A stretch of DNA of 64,000 nucleotides from Halalkalicoccus paucihalophilus (lineage in GTDB: Archaea; Halobacteriota; Halobacteria; Halobacteriales; Halalkalicoccaceae), in contig NZ_LTAZ01000001.1 of the NCBI RefSeq assembly GCF_001593955.1, forward strand, positions 434,001-498,000, in the 5' to 3' direction. The translations under genes and the position numbers were made by a program. A model generated the notes under the pieces. It saw only the letters and a program-made list of their open reading frames with translations. It was not told where the DNA came from and did not search any database. Below, in pieces: positions 48,552 to 56,706 of this stretch (position 1 is its first letter; each line of letters starts with the position of its first letter).

Positions 48552-48881
48552 ATGGTCGAGGAACTCACCCCCGAGGAGGTTCGGGAGAAAGTCGAGGACG
48601 ACGAGATCCGGGTCGTCGACATCCGGCCCGAACACGAGTTCGAGCGGGGACACATTCCCGGCGCGATCAACGTCCCGATGAACCGGCTTCCGACCGAGAT
48701 CGACGAACACGACTGGGACGGGGAGGTCGTCGTCGCCTGTCCGATCGGCAAGAGTTCCGTGCAGGCCGCGAAACTCATCGGGAGCTACGAGGGCGTCGAG
48801 GACGCCGGGCAAGTCGCGAGCATGGCGGGGGGCTACGACGCCTGGGAGTACGACCTCGAGGAAGGCGAGAGCGAGGCCTGA
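48552..48881 (+). CDS. Rhodanese-like sulfurtransferase
   Basis: This 109-residue single rhodanese domain runs from LTPEEVREKVEDDEIRVVDIRPEHEFERGHIPGAINVP to AGGYDAWEYDLE. The active-site Cys63 is in VVACPIGKSSVQAA, a loop of the six-residue sulfurtransferase type. It could carry persulfide for thiolation or moco/SAMP-related reactions. It lies just after the JAMM gene and before the convergent thioesterase gene, with 4 bases between ends. Confidence 0.9.
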   Translation: MVEELTPEEVREKVEDDEIRVVDIRPEHEFERGHIPGAINVPMNRLPTEIDEHDWDGEVVVACPIGKSSVQAAKLIGSYEGVEDAGQVASMAGGYDAWEYDLEEGESEA

Positions 48882-48885
48882 TCGG

Positions 48886-49344
48886 TCAGTCGCCGCGGAA
48901 CAGCCGGTAGGCCCCTTGTCCGGTGGCCACCGGCCGGGTTCCCTCTGACGTCTCGCTCTCGACACGGATCTCGCTGACGCCCACGGATCCACCCGACCGG
49001 ACGACCTCCGCGGTCGCGGTGAGGTCGGCGGTGGCCCGTTCGAGGTAGTTGACGTTCAGGTTGATCGTCGCCACACCGCCGTCGAGGGGCTCATCGAGGG
49101 TGGTTCGCAGGGCGAGCCCGCCCGCGGTATCGACGAGGGTCGCGGCGACCCCGCCGTGGATCTCCGAGTGGCCCTCGTTCCCGCCGGGGTGGGTGTTGGT
49201 GAGCTTCTCGTCGTAGGGGATCGTCATGACGATCCGACCCCGCTCGAGCGAGTCGACGCGGGTGCCGAGCCACGAGAGGAAGTCGTGGTGGTCGTCGATG
49301 TAGTCTTGGAGGAACGAGCCGTCGTCGACGGGGAACTGAGTCAT
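48886..49344 (-). CDS. PaaI-type hotdog-fold thioesterase
   Basis: This 152-residue protein carries the hotdog thioesterase pattern: GRIVMTIPYDEKLTNTHPGG, then GHSEIHGGVAATLVDTAGGLAL (the conserved HGG and catalytic acidic residue on the central helix), and TINLNVNYLERAT. Such enzymes hydrolyse acyl-CoA thioesters; the acyl group is unspecified. The next gene on the same strand starts 10 bases upstream of its start region, suggesting co-transcription with the M23-like gene. Confidence 0.88.
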   Translation of the reverse strand: MTQFPVDDGSFLQDYIDDHHDFLSWLGTRVDSLERGRIVMTIPYDEKLTNTHPGGNEGHSEIHGGVAATLVDTAGGLALRTTLDEPLDGGVATINLNVNYLERATADLTATAEVVRSGGSVGVSEIRVESETSEGTRPVATGQGAYRLFRGD

Positions 49345-49353
49345 ACGTCCACC

Positions 49354-50199
49354 TCAGGGGCCGGACGCTTCAACGCACCGACCCGGGCGGATCGAGACCT
49401 CGATCCGATCGCCGATCGAGAAGCCGTGGCCCGGACGGACGAGTTTCGCGCCCAGGGTCTCCCGGCCGGCAAAGAGCGAGATCCCGGTAACGGGGTCGCC
49501 GTTCGCGCGCACCTCGATGGGGTCCCACTCGACATCGCGTCCCGTCGCTGTTCCGATGCGCTCGCCCAGCAGCGAAACCGGTCCCGACGCACCCGCGAAC
49601 GCCCCGCCGCCCGCGTAGTGTGGGAGCCCGCCGTCGAGCGCCGTCTCCCCCGAATCGTCGGCGATCCCCGCGAAATACTCGCCGGGTGCGGGGTGGGCCG
49701 GCGAGTCGAGGACGACGAAGGTCTCGCCGACGGCGTTGACGCGTCCGGTGCCGTCCCAGACGACCGGCTCGACCGCACAGCCGAGGTCGACCGGGAGCGA
49801 GCCGGAGGCCCGATACGGATCCGCGTCGGGGTCACGAAATCCGAGATGGAGGTGGTCGTCGACCCACGGGGCGAAAAACCCCGCCCGGACGGTGGTTCCG
49901 AGCGGATCGCCGATCTCGACGCGGTCGCCCGCCGAAACGGCGGGGTCGACGTGGAGGACCCGGGCGACGTACTCCCCGCAGTCGATCAGGATCAGGTGGT
50001 CGTGTTCGGGCGAGTAGGGTTTCGGCGGCGCGCGCACGGTCCGGGTGTCGAGGACCTCGCCGGCGACGGGACTCGGCGCACCCTCGCTCGGATAGAGGTC
50101 GATCGCGCGGCCCCGGTCGTGGGCGGCGTACGGCGAGTTGAAGAGGCTGAACCGGGGATACCGCGCGAGGAGTTCGTGCGAGAGGGTGACGCTCATCAC
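49354..50199 (-). CDS. M23/LytM-like metallopeptidase-fold protein
   Basis: This 281-residue protein has the M23 zinc pattern: HDRGRAIDLYPSEGAPSPVAGEVL (HxxxxxxD type, first His and Asp ligands) and DHLHLGFRDP (HxH), separated by the glycine-rich DCGEYVARVLHVDP and AGDRVEIGDPLGTT, as in LytM folds. A second, unrelated domain of about 120 residues follows. There is no signal peptide, and archaea lack peptidoglycan, so the substrate is unclear. Adjacent ATGs at 50199 and 50196 are both possible starts. Confidence 0.72.
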   Translation of the reverse strand: MMSVTLSHELLARYPRFSLFNSPYAAHDRGRAIDLYPSEGAPSPVAGEVLDTRTVRAPPKPYSPEHDHLILIDCGEYVARVLHVDPAVSAGDRVEIGDPLGTTVRAGFFAPWVDDHLHLGFRDPDADPYRASGSLPVDLGCAVEPVVWDGTGRVNAVGETFVVLDSPAHPAPGEYFAGIADDSGETALDGGLPHYAGGGAFAGASGPVSLLGERIGTATGRDVEWDPIEVRANGDPVTGISLFAGRETLGAKLVRPGHGFSIGDRIEVSIRPGRCVEASGP

Positions 50200-50247
50200 C
50201 GAGAGTTCGGGCGCGGGGGTTTAGCCCCGTCGCCTTCTATCCTACCT

Positions 50248-50928
50248 ATGCACGTGCTCCGAGGACGGGCGGGGTCGATCGAGGCCGACCGGCGGGTCAC
50301 GGCGGAGATGCTCACCGCCGCGGGCGAGGAGCGCGAACCCGCCGTTCGGGTCTGGACGCCCTCTCGCCAGCTCGCGTTCGGACGGCGGGACGCGAACGGG
50401 CCGGGCTACGAGGAGGCCCGGCGGATCGCCGAGGGACGAGGGTTCCCGGCGGTCGAGCGGAGCGTCGGCGGGCGGGCGGTCGCCTATACGGGGTCGACGC
50501 TCGCGTTCGCTCACGCGGTTCCCATCGAGGACTCCCGAGAGGGGCTGACCGCCAGATATGACGGGGCGAGCGAGCGGGTGCGGCGGGCGCTCGCGGGTCT
50601 CGGCGTCGAGACCGAGCACGGGGAACCCCCCGAGAGCTTCTGTCCGGGGACCCACTCGCTGCGTGAGGACGGAAAGGTCGTCGGGATCGCCCAGCGCGTT
50701 ACCAGTAGAGCCGCGCTCGTCTCCGGGATCGTCATCGTTGCCGACCGCGAGGAGATCGCGGGCGTTCTCTCGCCGGTCTACGACGCCCTCTCGATCCCGT
50801 TCGACCCCGGTTCGGTGGGGAGCGTCGCCCGCGCGGGCGGGCCGAGCGATCCCAAGGCGGTCGCACGGGCTATCGAGGACGAACTGGTCGGCGACGCCCG
50901 GGCGACTGTCGAACGGGTCGATCGGTGA
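50248..50928 (+). CDS. Lipoate-protein ligase A family protein
   Basis: This 226-residue protein has the biotin/lipoate ligase fold: LAFGRRDANGPGYEEARRIA, the ligand-binding loop VERSVGGRAVAYTGSTLAFAHAVP, and GKVVGIAQRVTSRAALVSGIVIV with the catalytic-type Lys. Members attach lipoate or octanoate to enzyme subunits, or act in amidotransfer. It is divergent from the M23-like gene. The ATG at 50248 starts 19 residues before the first motif. An open frame far upstream runs antisense through other genes and is not coding. Confidence 0.85.
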   Translation: MHVLRGRAGSIEADRRVTAEMLTAAGEEREPAVRVWTPSRQLAFGRRDANGPGYEEARRIAEGRGFPAVERSVGGRAVAYTGSTLAFAHAVPIEDSREGLTARYDGASERVRRALAGLGVETEHGEPPESFCPGTHSLREDGKVVGIAQRVTSRAALVSGIVIVADREEIAGVLSPVYDALSIPFDPGSVGSVARAGGPSDPKAVARAIEDELVGDARATVERVDR

Positions 50929-51093
50929 GCCGGGATCACGGAATCTGCGACGGACGTTCGAACCTCATCGCCGGGGCGGGTTAGGATGTCGTCGTCGACT
51001 TTCGTGTCTACTTCGGAGTCCGAACGTTTCGTCGTCCAGGTCGATGGGATCACAGGCGGAATACGCGTAAAAACGGAGCGTGTAGAGGCCGTG

Positions 51094-52101
51094 ATGAGCC
51101 TTCACGAAACGATTCGATAGATCCTCACGAACCCGACGGTACTGGCCGTCTGGGTGGCGCTGGTCGCCGTCTCGCTCGGCGTGCTCGTCTGGGACCTCCG
51201 GGCGAACAACGAGGAACTCGGAGGCCTCATGAAGTACGTCTGGGGGTTCACCGTGCTCTACTCGGGCCCGATCGGGCTCGCGGGCTACTGGTACTCGGGC
51301 CGGACGCAGATCGCCCACGACTCGCTCTGGCGCAAGGGGTTCCGGTCGGTCAGCCACTGCTACTCGGGGTGTGGCGCGGGCGAGATCACCGGCGTGATCG
51401 TCGCGCTCGGGTTGCTCTCGCTCGGGAACCTCTACGTCGCGCTCGTCACCTTCGCGCTGGCGTACGTCTTCGGGTACGCCCTGACCGTCGGGCCGCTCAT
51501 GCAGGACGGAGTTCCCTTCAAGGAGGCGATAGTCGATGCGCTCTACAGTGAGACCGCGAGCATCGCGGTGATGGAGATCGTCGCGATCGGGACCGACCTC
51601 TGGCTCGCTGGCGAGGCGACGATGGGCGAGACGCTGTTCTGGGCCGCGTTGGTGTTCTCGCTGTCGATGGGGCTCGTCGCCGCCTACCCGGTCAACGTCG
51701 TCCTGATCCGGCTCGGCGTCAAGGAGGGGATGATGAACCCGGCGGAGATGGGGTTCTGGCTTGGGGCCATAACGGGGGGCCGACCGACACGAACCGCGAT
51801 CCGGCCCCGTCTCTCACCCGACACCGGCGGGAACCCGCGCCATTTACGGCCCGTCCGCCCTCCCTGTCACGTATGCTCATCGCGAACGCCCGTCTCGCGG
51901 ACGGCCGGACCGTCGACGTGCGGATCGAAGGCGAGCGGATCGCCGCCGTCGGTTCCCTGGGGGGTGAGGCCGACGTCGACGCCGCGGGCAAACTCCTGCT
52001 CCCGGGCGCGATCGACGCCCACGTCCACTTGCGCGAACCCGGCTTTCCCCACAAGGAGACCTGGGAGACGGGATCGAAAAGCGCCGCCGCGGGCGGGGTG
52101 A
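51094..52101 (+). pseudogene. DUF4396 membrane protein gene, interrupted by TAG near its start
   Basis: Reading from ATG 51094 gives MSLHETIR, then TAG (51118-51120), then ILTNPTVLAVWVALVAVSLG in the same frame, which forms the first membrane segment. The rest is a normal DUF4396 core: LMKYVWGFTVLYSGPIGLAGYWYSGR, HCYSGCGAGEITGVIVAL, YALTVGPLMQDG. Translation could only start again at GTG 51154, inside that segment. After MMNPAEMG the frame runs on 229 bases into pyrC with unrelated sequence, so the natural stop also seems lost. Coordinates mark the whole frame. Confidence 0.7.
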
Positions 52102-53183
52102 CGACGGTGGTGGATCAGCCCAACACCGACCCGCCCACGACCGACGGGGCGGCCTTCGACGCGAAGGCCGAACTAGCTCGAAAATCGCTCGTCGATTACG
52201 GGATCAACGGCGGCGTCACGGGGGAATGGAAGCCCGACGAACTGTTCTCCCGGCCGATCTTCGCCCTCGGGGAGGTCTTTCTGGCCGACTCGACCGGCGA
52301 GATGGGAATCGACGCCGAACTGTTCGAGCGGGCGGTCGAGCGAGCGGCCCGCGAGGGAGTCGTCGTGACCGTCCACGCCGAGGACGCCACACTGTTCGAC
52401 CGGGAGGCGCTCGAGGCCGCGGGCGAGGGGGTCGGCCGCGATGCGGATGCCGACGCCTGGAGCGCCTACCGGAGCGCCGCGGCCGAGGTCGCGGCCGTCG
52501 AACGCGCCTGCGAGGTCGGCGCCGACTCGGCGGCGGCGGTCCACATCGCCCACACCTCCACGCCCGAGGGGATCGACGCCGCCGCTGCGGCGGGCGCGAC
52601 CTGCGAGGTCTGCCCGCATCATCTCTTCCTCTCACGGGGCGATCTCGACGATCTCGGTACGTTCGGCCGAATGAACCCGCCGCTCAGGAGCGAGGAACGG
52701 CGGGAAGCGGTCGCAGAGCGGGTCCGGGACGGCACCGTCGACATCGTTGCGACGGATCATGCACCCCATACCCACGAGGAGAAGGAGGCGGGGATACGGG
52801 AGGCCCCGAGCGGCGTCCCCGGCGTCGAGACGATGGTGCCCCTCCTGCTCGCGGCGGCCGAACGCGGCGAACTGACCCGCGAGCGCGTGCGCGACCTCAC
52901 GGCGACGAACCCCGCACGGGTGTTCGACCTACCGCGGAAAGGGGAAGTCAGGGAAGGGATGGACGCGGATCTGGCGCTGTACGATCCCGAGCGAGTCGAG
53001 ACGATCCGCGGGCAGGACCTCCACTCGAAGGCGGGGTGGACGCCCTTCGAGGGGTTCGAGGGGGTCTTCCCCGAACTGACGCTGGTCCGGGGAGCGGTCG
53101 TCTACCAGCGGGACGCGGACGACGATGGCGCGGGAGAAAGCGAGGCGTTCGGCGAGCCAGCGGGGCGAAACGTCCGCGGGTAG
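51873..53183 (+). CDS. pyrC: Dihydroorotase
   Basis: This 436-residue amidohydrolase makes dihydroorotate from carbamoyl-aspartate in pyrimidine synthesis. The metal site is visible: DAHVHLREPG (HxH), the carbamylated-Lys region KETWETGSKSAAAGGVTTVVDQPNT, VVVTVHAEDA and VHIAHTSTPEG (His ligands) and VATDHAPHTHEEK (catalytic Asp). Class I type, with length and order as expected for archaeal PyrC. The ATG at 51873 lies inside the run-on frame of the damaged DUF4396 gene. It is not clustered with other pyr genes here. Confidence 0.95.
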   Translation: MLIANARLADGRTVDVRIEGERIAAVGSLGGEADVDAAGKLLLPGAIDAHVHLREPGFPHKETWETGSKSAAAGGVTTVVDQPNTDPPTTDGAAFDAKAELARKSLVDYGINGGVTGEWKPDELFSRPIFALGEVFLADSTGEMGIDAELFERAVERAAREGVVVTVHAEDATLFDREALEAAGEGVGRDADADAWSAYRSAAAEVAAVERACEVGADSAAAVHIAHTSTPEGIDAAAAAGATCEVCPHHLFLSRGDLDDLGTFGRMNPPLRSEERREAVAERVRDGTVDIVATDHAPHTHEEKEAGIREAPSGVPGVETMVPLLLAAAERGELTRERVRDLTATNPARVFDLPRKGEVREGMDADLALYDPERVETIRGQDLHSKAGWTPFEGFEGVFPELTLVRGAVVYQRDADDDGAGESEAFGEPAGRNVRG

Positions 53184-53184
53184 C

Positions 53185-53814
53185 TCACTCCAGTTCCTCG
53201 CCGCAGTGGGGACAGGTCTCGTGGTCGTGGCCGGTCTCCTCGGCGCGAAAGCGCTCGCTGGAGCGGCGAACGTCCCGCATCACGTCGGAAATGCGGTCCT
53301 CGACGTCGAGTTCCTCGCTTGCGGCCAGATCCGTCCCCTCGACCTCCAGTAAGAATTTGGCGACCTCGGTGACCTCGTACATCAACTCGTCGAGCTCCTC
53401 GGCGGTGAAAAACCCGCTCATCGCACCGTACAGGAAGGTCGCGCCGGATTTCGTGACCTTCTCCTCGAAGGAGGCCCGGGCCTGGTTCACGGCCTGCGGG
53501 CTGTAGGTGTCGGTCATGAAGGGCACCAGTTCGGGGAGGTTGTTTCCGATCTTGGTCATCTCGACGCCGGTCTCGGTCCGGAAGTCCGCACACAACCGGG
53601 CGATCGCCCACTCGCGGGCGGTGACGTACGTCCGGTCGCGCAGGAAGCCGTTGACCCGGTCGTAGGCCGCCCCGTCCATCTTCGTAAAGCGGGCGTAGCG
53701 GCGCACGTCTTCCGGGACCTCGGAGCCATCCGTCTGCGAGGGCGACTCGGTGGTCCGGTCCGTCCCGGTCGGGTCGTCGTCGGGCCGTGGATCCGAGGGC
53801 GAGGAATCGGGCAT
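53185..53814 (-). CDS. DUF5806-type haloarchaeal conserved protein
   Basis: This 209-residue soluble protein has a disordered acidic Ser/Thr/Asp-rich start, a helical core (EVPEDVRRYARFTKMDGAAYD, REWAIARLCADFRTETGVEMTKIG, FMTDTYSPQAVNQAR) and a C-terminal tail with HDHETCPHCGEEL, where HxH plus CxxC could bind zinc. I believe this is the haloarchaeal DUF5806 family; function unknown. The ATG at 53814 is chosen; upstream frame is antisense to the UspA gene. It converges with pyrC, 1 base apart. Confidence 0.75.
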   Translation of the reverse strand: MPDSSPSDPRPDDDPTGTDRTTESPSQTDGSEVPEDVRRYARFTKMDGAAYDRVNGFLRDRTYVTAREWAIARLCADFRTETGVEMTKIGNNLPELVPFMTDTYSPQAVNQARASFEEKVTKSGATFLYGAMSGFFTAEELDELMYEVTEVAKFLLEVEGTDLAASEELDVEDRISDVMRDVRRSSERFRAEETGHDHETCPHCGEELE

Positions 53815-53889
53815 AGGGTGGGTTTCGGAGCCGGAGGAAAAAGCGTATCGCCCGGTAGGCTTTTGCGAGGAGCCCTCGAACGCCGGATC

Positions 53890-54258
53890 ATGAAACTGCT
53901 GTTGGGAATCGGCGGGAGCGACGACTCTTGGCACGCGCTCACACAGACCGCGGAGCGCGCCGCCGAGGCGGGCGACTCGCTGACGGTGGCGATCCTCGAG
54001 AACCCCGACTCGGAGATGTCTCCCGGGGAGATAGAGGAAAAGGTCGAACGGACCCTCGGGGAGTACGACCTTGAGGCCGACGTCCGTCACGTCGAGGGCG
54101 ACCCCGGCGCGATGCTCGTCGAGATCGGCGACGGCGAGGGCTACGACCAGATCGTTCTCGGAGGCGGTCAGCGAAGCCCGATGGGTAAGATCAGGGTCGG
54201 ACAGGTCGCGGAGTTCGTCGTGTTGAACGCCGAAACCAGCGTCACCCTCGTGAGATAG
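53890..54258 (+). CDS. UspA-like protein with modified nucleotide loop
   Basis: This 122-residue protein has the UspA fold: MKLLLGIGGSDDSWHALTQTAERA, DSLTVAIL, and a C-terminal GGGQRSPMGKIRVGQVAEFVVLNAETSVTLVR. The usual Gx2Gx9G(S/T) signature is altered (GGQRSPMGKIRVGQ), so ATP binding is uncertain. ATG 53890 begins at the first beta strand. Its stop is immediately followed by the ATG of an acetyltransferase gene, which suggests an operon. Confidence 0.82.
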   Translation: MKLLLGIGGSDDSWHALTQTAERAAEAGDSLTVAILENPDSEMSPGEIEEKVERTLGEYDLEADVRHVEGDPGAMLVEIGDGEGYDQIVLGGGQRSPMGKIRVGQVAEFVVLNAETSVTLVR

Positions 54259-54792
54259 ATGGCCGACTACGACTATCCCGAGGCGGTCGCGGGCCCGTTC
54301 GAGGCACCCCCCGTGGAGTTCGAGGACCGTGAGGGCCGGCCCATCGAAATCAGGGTGTACGACGCGGAGCGGGACTTCGAGGCGCTGTGTGAGATGTACG
54401 ATACATTCGACCCCGCCGACCGGGCACAGGGCATCCCGCCGGCCCGCGAGGAGCGCGTGCGCAGTTGGCTCGACGTGATCCTCGATGAGGGTCAGGACGT
54501 CATCGCGGCCGATCCCGACGCCGAGCGGGTCGTCGGCCACGCGACGCTCGTCCCCGACGGCAATGAGGCGGTCGAACTGGCGATCTTCGTCCACCAGGAC
54601 TACCAGGGCGCGGGCATCGGCTCGCGGCTCATCCGTGCGCTGTTGGGCTACGGCGCCGAGCAAGGGATCGAGAAAGTCTGGCTCACCGTCGAGCGCTGGA
54701 ACCACCCCGCCGTGAACCTCTACGAGTCGGTCGGCTTCGAGTCGAGCAGTGTGGAGAGCTTCGAACTCGAGATGGCGTTGCGGTTGAACTAG
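54259..54792 (+). CDS. GNAT-family N-acetyltransferase
   Basis: This 177-residue protein shows a GNAT fold: RPIEIRVYDAERDFEALCEMY at the start, VVGHATLVPDGNEAVELAIFVHQDYQGAGIGSRLI (acetyl-CoA pyrophosphate loop QGAGIGS) and VWLTVERWNHPAVNLYESVGFE. The acceptor is unknown; many haloarchaeal relatives acetylate protein N-termini or small amines. It abuts the UspA-like gene and overlaps the convergent UspA gene by 4 bases. Confidence 0.88.
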   Translation: MADYDYPEAVAGPFEAPPVEFEDREGRPIEIRVYDAERDFEALCEMYDTFDPADRAQGIPPAREERVRSWLDVILDEGQDVIAADPDAERVVGHATLVPDGNEAVELAIFVHQDYQGAGIGSRLIRALLGYGAEQGIEKVWLTVERWNHPAVNLYESVGFESSSVESFELEMALRLN

Positions 54793-55241
54793 GTCGAGAG
54801 GACGGGCTGGCTCGCGTACAACAGGACGTACTCCGCGGCGCGTTCGAGGACGTCACCGGGCCCGTCGGTCGAGGGTTCGCGGGGGATGACGAGGAAGTCG
54901 GCGCCGACCTCGTCGGCACAGTCAAGGACGGCGCTGCCGGGATGGCGGGTCTTCTGGGTGGTCGAAAAGCCGTACGCCGAAGAGGAGGTGACGGAGACGC
55001 CGGTTCCCGCGGCGGTCTCGCTCGCGGTCTCGGCGAAGGCCTCGGTGTCGGCGGCGACCGCGTCCCGGTCGACCGTGTCGGTTTCGATCCCGCGGACGAT
55101 CTCCTCGCCGAGGACGTGGACGACGTGAACCGCGGCCCCGTACTTCTCGGCGATCGCGACGGCGTACTCGATCGCAGTGACCGACTCGTCGCTCCCGTCG
55201 ACCGGGACGAGGACGGTCTCGACGGACAGTGGCTCGCTCAT
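54789..55241 (-). CDS. UspA-domain protein lacking the ATP-binding signature
   Basis: This 150-residue protein begins MSEPLSVETVLVPVDGSDES, a clear Usp start, and continues IEYAVAIAEKYGAAVHVVHVL. The C-terminal region where Gx2Gx9GS is expected reads PREPSTDGPGDVLERAAEYVL, so the nucleotide loop is missing, as in UspA-type non-ATP-binding members. It ends ASQPVLST. It is divergent from the next UspA gene, with 90 bases between the start codons. Confidence 0.82.
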   Translation of the reverse strand: MSEPLSVETVLVPVDGSDESVTAIEYAVAIAEKYGAAVHVVHVLGEEIVRGIETDTVDRDAVAADTEAFAETASETAAGTGVSVTSSSAYGFSTTQKTRHPGSAVLDCADEVGADFLVIPREPSTDGPGDVLERAAEYVLLYASQPVLST

Positions 55242-55331
55242 GAATACCCCTGTGTCACCCCGCATCAAAAACCCACCTCCCAACGGGTGGTCAACGGGTG
55301 GTTTTATTCTCGCGGGGGCAGTATCGCCGCC

Positions 55332-55769
55332 ATGTTCGATACCGTCGTCATCGCCACCGACGGCTCCGAAAGCGGGAGCCGGGCCGTCAGCGTGGCTCTC
55401 GATTTCGCCGCGCGCTTCGGGGCGAGCGTCCACGCGCTGTACGTCGTCGACGCCGCCGAGATCGACGCCTCGCCCGAGGGGCTCCGCGAGGACCTGCATG
55501 ACGCCCTCGAAAAACAAGGTGAAGGCGCACTGGAGTCCATCCGCGAGGAGGGAAGCGGCGAGGTGATAACGAGCGTTCGCGAGGGGAGGCCCGTCGCGGA
55601 GATCTGTGCGTACGCCCGCGAACACGACGCGGACGCCGTCGCGACCGGGACGAGGGGACGCCACGGCGAGAACCGCCTGCTTCTGGGAAGCGTCGCGGAG
55701 GGCGTCGTCCGGACCTGCCCGGTGCCCGTCCTGACGGTCCGCCAGCTCGAAAACGGAGCTGAAGCGTAG
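55332..55769 (+). CDS. Universal stress protein (UspA family, ATP-binding type)
   Basis: This 145-residue protein has MFDTVVIATDGSESGSRAVSVAL at the start and a complete GTRGRHGENRLLLGSVAEGVVRTCPVPVLTV signature at the end, so ATP binding is likely. The ATG at 55332 begins at the first strand. Together with two neighbours of altered nucleotide loop it forms a small Usp cluster. An ABC transporter operon starts 34 bases downstream with its own TATA box. Confidence 0.92.
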   Translation: MFDTVVIATDGSESGSRAVSVALDFAARFGASVHALYVVDAAEIDASPEGLREDLHDALEKQGEGALESIREEGSGEVITSVREGRPVAEICAYAREHDADAVATGTRGRHGENRLLLGSVAEGVVRTCPVPVLTVRQLENGAEA

Positions 55770-55770
55770 G

Positions 55771-55782
55771 AAAAAATATACG
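55771..55782 (+). promoter_or_regulatory. TATA box of the ABC transporter operon
   Basis: AAAAAATATACG lies about 27 bases before the ATPase ATG at 55804, giving a leaderless transcript for the ABC genes. The A-run on this strand follows the UspA stop directly. Confidence 0.7.
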
Positions 55783-55803
55783 ATACGGCATGCGAGTGGC
55801 CGT

Positions 55804-56706
55804 ATGGCCGCCATCGAGTTCGACGGCGTCGCAAAGCGCTTCGGGAGCGTCCGCGCACTGGAGGACCTCTCGCTTTCGGTTGAGGCCGGCGAGGTCTTCG
55901 GCTTCCTCGGGCCCAACGGCGCGGGCAAGTCCACCACGATCGACATCCTCCTGGATTACGTCCGGCCCACCGCGGGGTCGGTCCGCGTCTTCGGTGCCGA
56001 CGCCCAGCGCGAGACGCGGGCCGTCCACGAGCGCGTGGGCGTGTTGCCCGATGCCTATCACACCTACGACCACCTGACCGCCCGCCAGCATCTCGCCTTC
56101 GCCGTCGAGGCACGGGACGCCGACGAGCGCCCGCTCGCGCTGCTCGACCGGGTCGGACTCGCCTACGAGGCCGACCGCCCCGTCGAGGGGTTCTCGAAGG
56201 GGATGACCCAACGGCTCGTGCTCGCGATGGCGCTGGTGGGCGAGCCGGACCTCCTCGTGCTCGACGAGCCGACGACGGGACTCGACCCCAACGGCGCCCG
56301 CGAGATGCGCGCGGTCATCCGCGCCGAGCGGGACCGCGGCGCGACGGTGTTCTTCTCCTCGCACATCCTCGAACAGGTCGAGGCGGTCTGTGATCGGGTG
56401 GGCATCCTCAGCGGCGGCGAGCTCGTCGCCGTCGACTCGATCGAGGAGCTCCGGGAGGCCGTCGGCGCGGGCACGACCTTGACGGCCACGGTCGATCGGG
56501 TGCCGACCGATCTCGATCGGGTACGCGCCCTCGAGGGCGTTTTCGCCGTCTCCGCGGACGGGACGACACTCACGGTCTCGTGTACGGAACGGGCGAAGAA
56601 ACCCGCGCTCGACGCGCTCGAAGCCGCCGGAGCGAGCATCGAGGGATTCGAGACCGAGGAAACCCCGCTCGAGGAGCTGTTCGCCGCCTACACGGGGGAA
56701 GCGTGA
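55804..56706 (+). CDS. ABC transporter ATP-binding protein
   Basis: This 300-residue ATPase has Walker A FLGPNGAGKSTTIDILL, signature FSKGMTQRLVLAMAL, Walker B PDLLVLDEPTTGLDPNGA, and the switch His in VFFSSHILEQVEAVCDRVG. The C-terminal 90 residues resemble those of NosF/CcmA-type exporters working with NosY-like permeases. GTGA overlap couples it to the permease gene, which is frameshifted. The cargo is unknown. Confidence 0.93.
   Translation: MAAIEFDGVAKRFGSVRALEDLSLSVEAGEVFGFLGPNGAGKSTTIDILLDYVRPTAGSVRVFGADAQRETRAVHERVGVLPDAYHTYDHLTARQHLAFAVEARDADERPLALLDRVGLAYEADRPVEGFSKGMTQRLVLAMALVGEPDLLVLDEPTTGLDPNGAREMRAVIRAERDRGATVFFSSHILEQVEAVCDRVGILSGGELVAVDSIEELREAVGAGTTLTATVDRVPTDLDRVRALEGVFAVSADGTTLTVSCTERAKKPALDALEAAGASIEGFETEETPLEELFAAYTGEA

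Noticed and set aside
49156..50247. Long N-terminal extension of the lipoate ligase-like frame
   Set aside because: It runs antisense through the thioesterase and M23-like genes; the ligase homology begins only after ATG 50248.
51154..52101. DUF4396 protein as an intact gene overlapping pyrC by 229 bases
   Set aside because: The homology ends near 51760, the remainder is Arg/Pro-rich out-of-frame pyrC text, and the natural N-terminus is cut by TAG.
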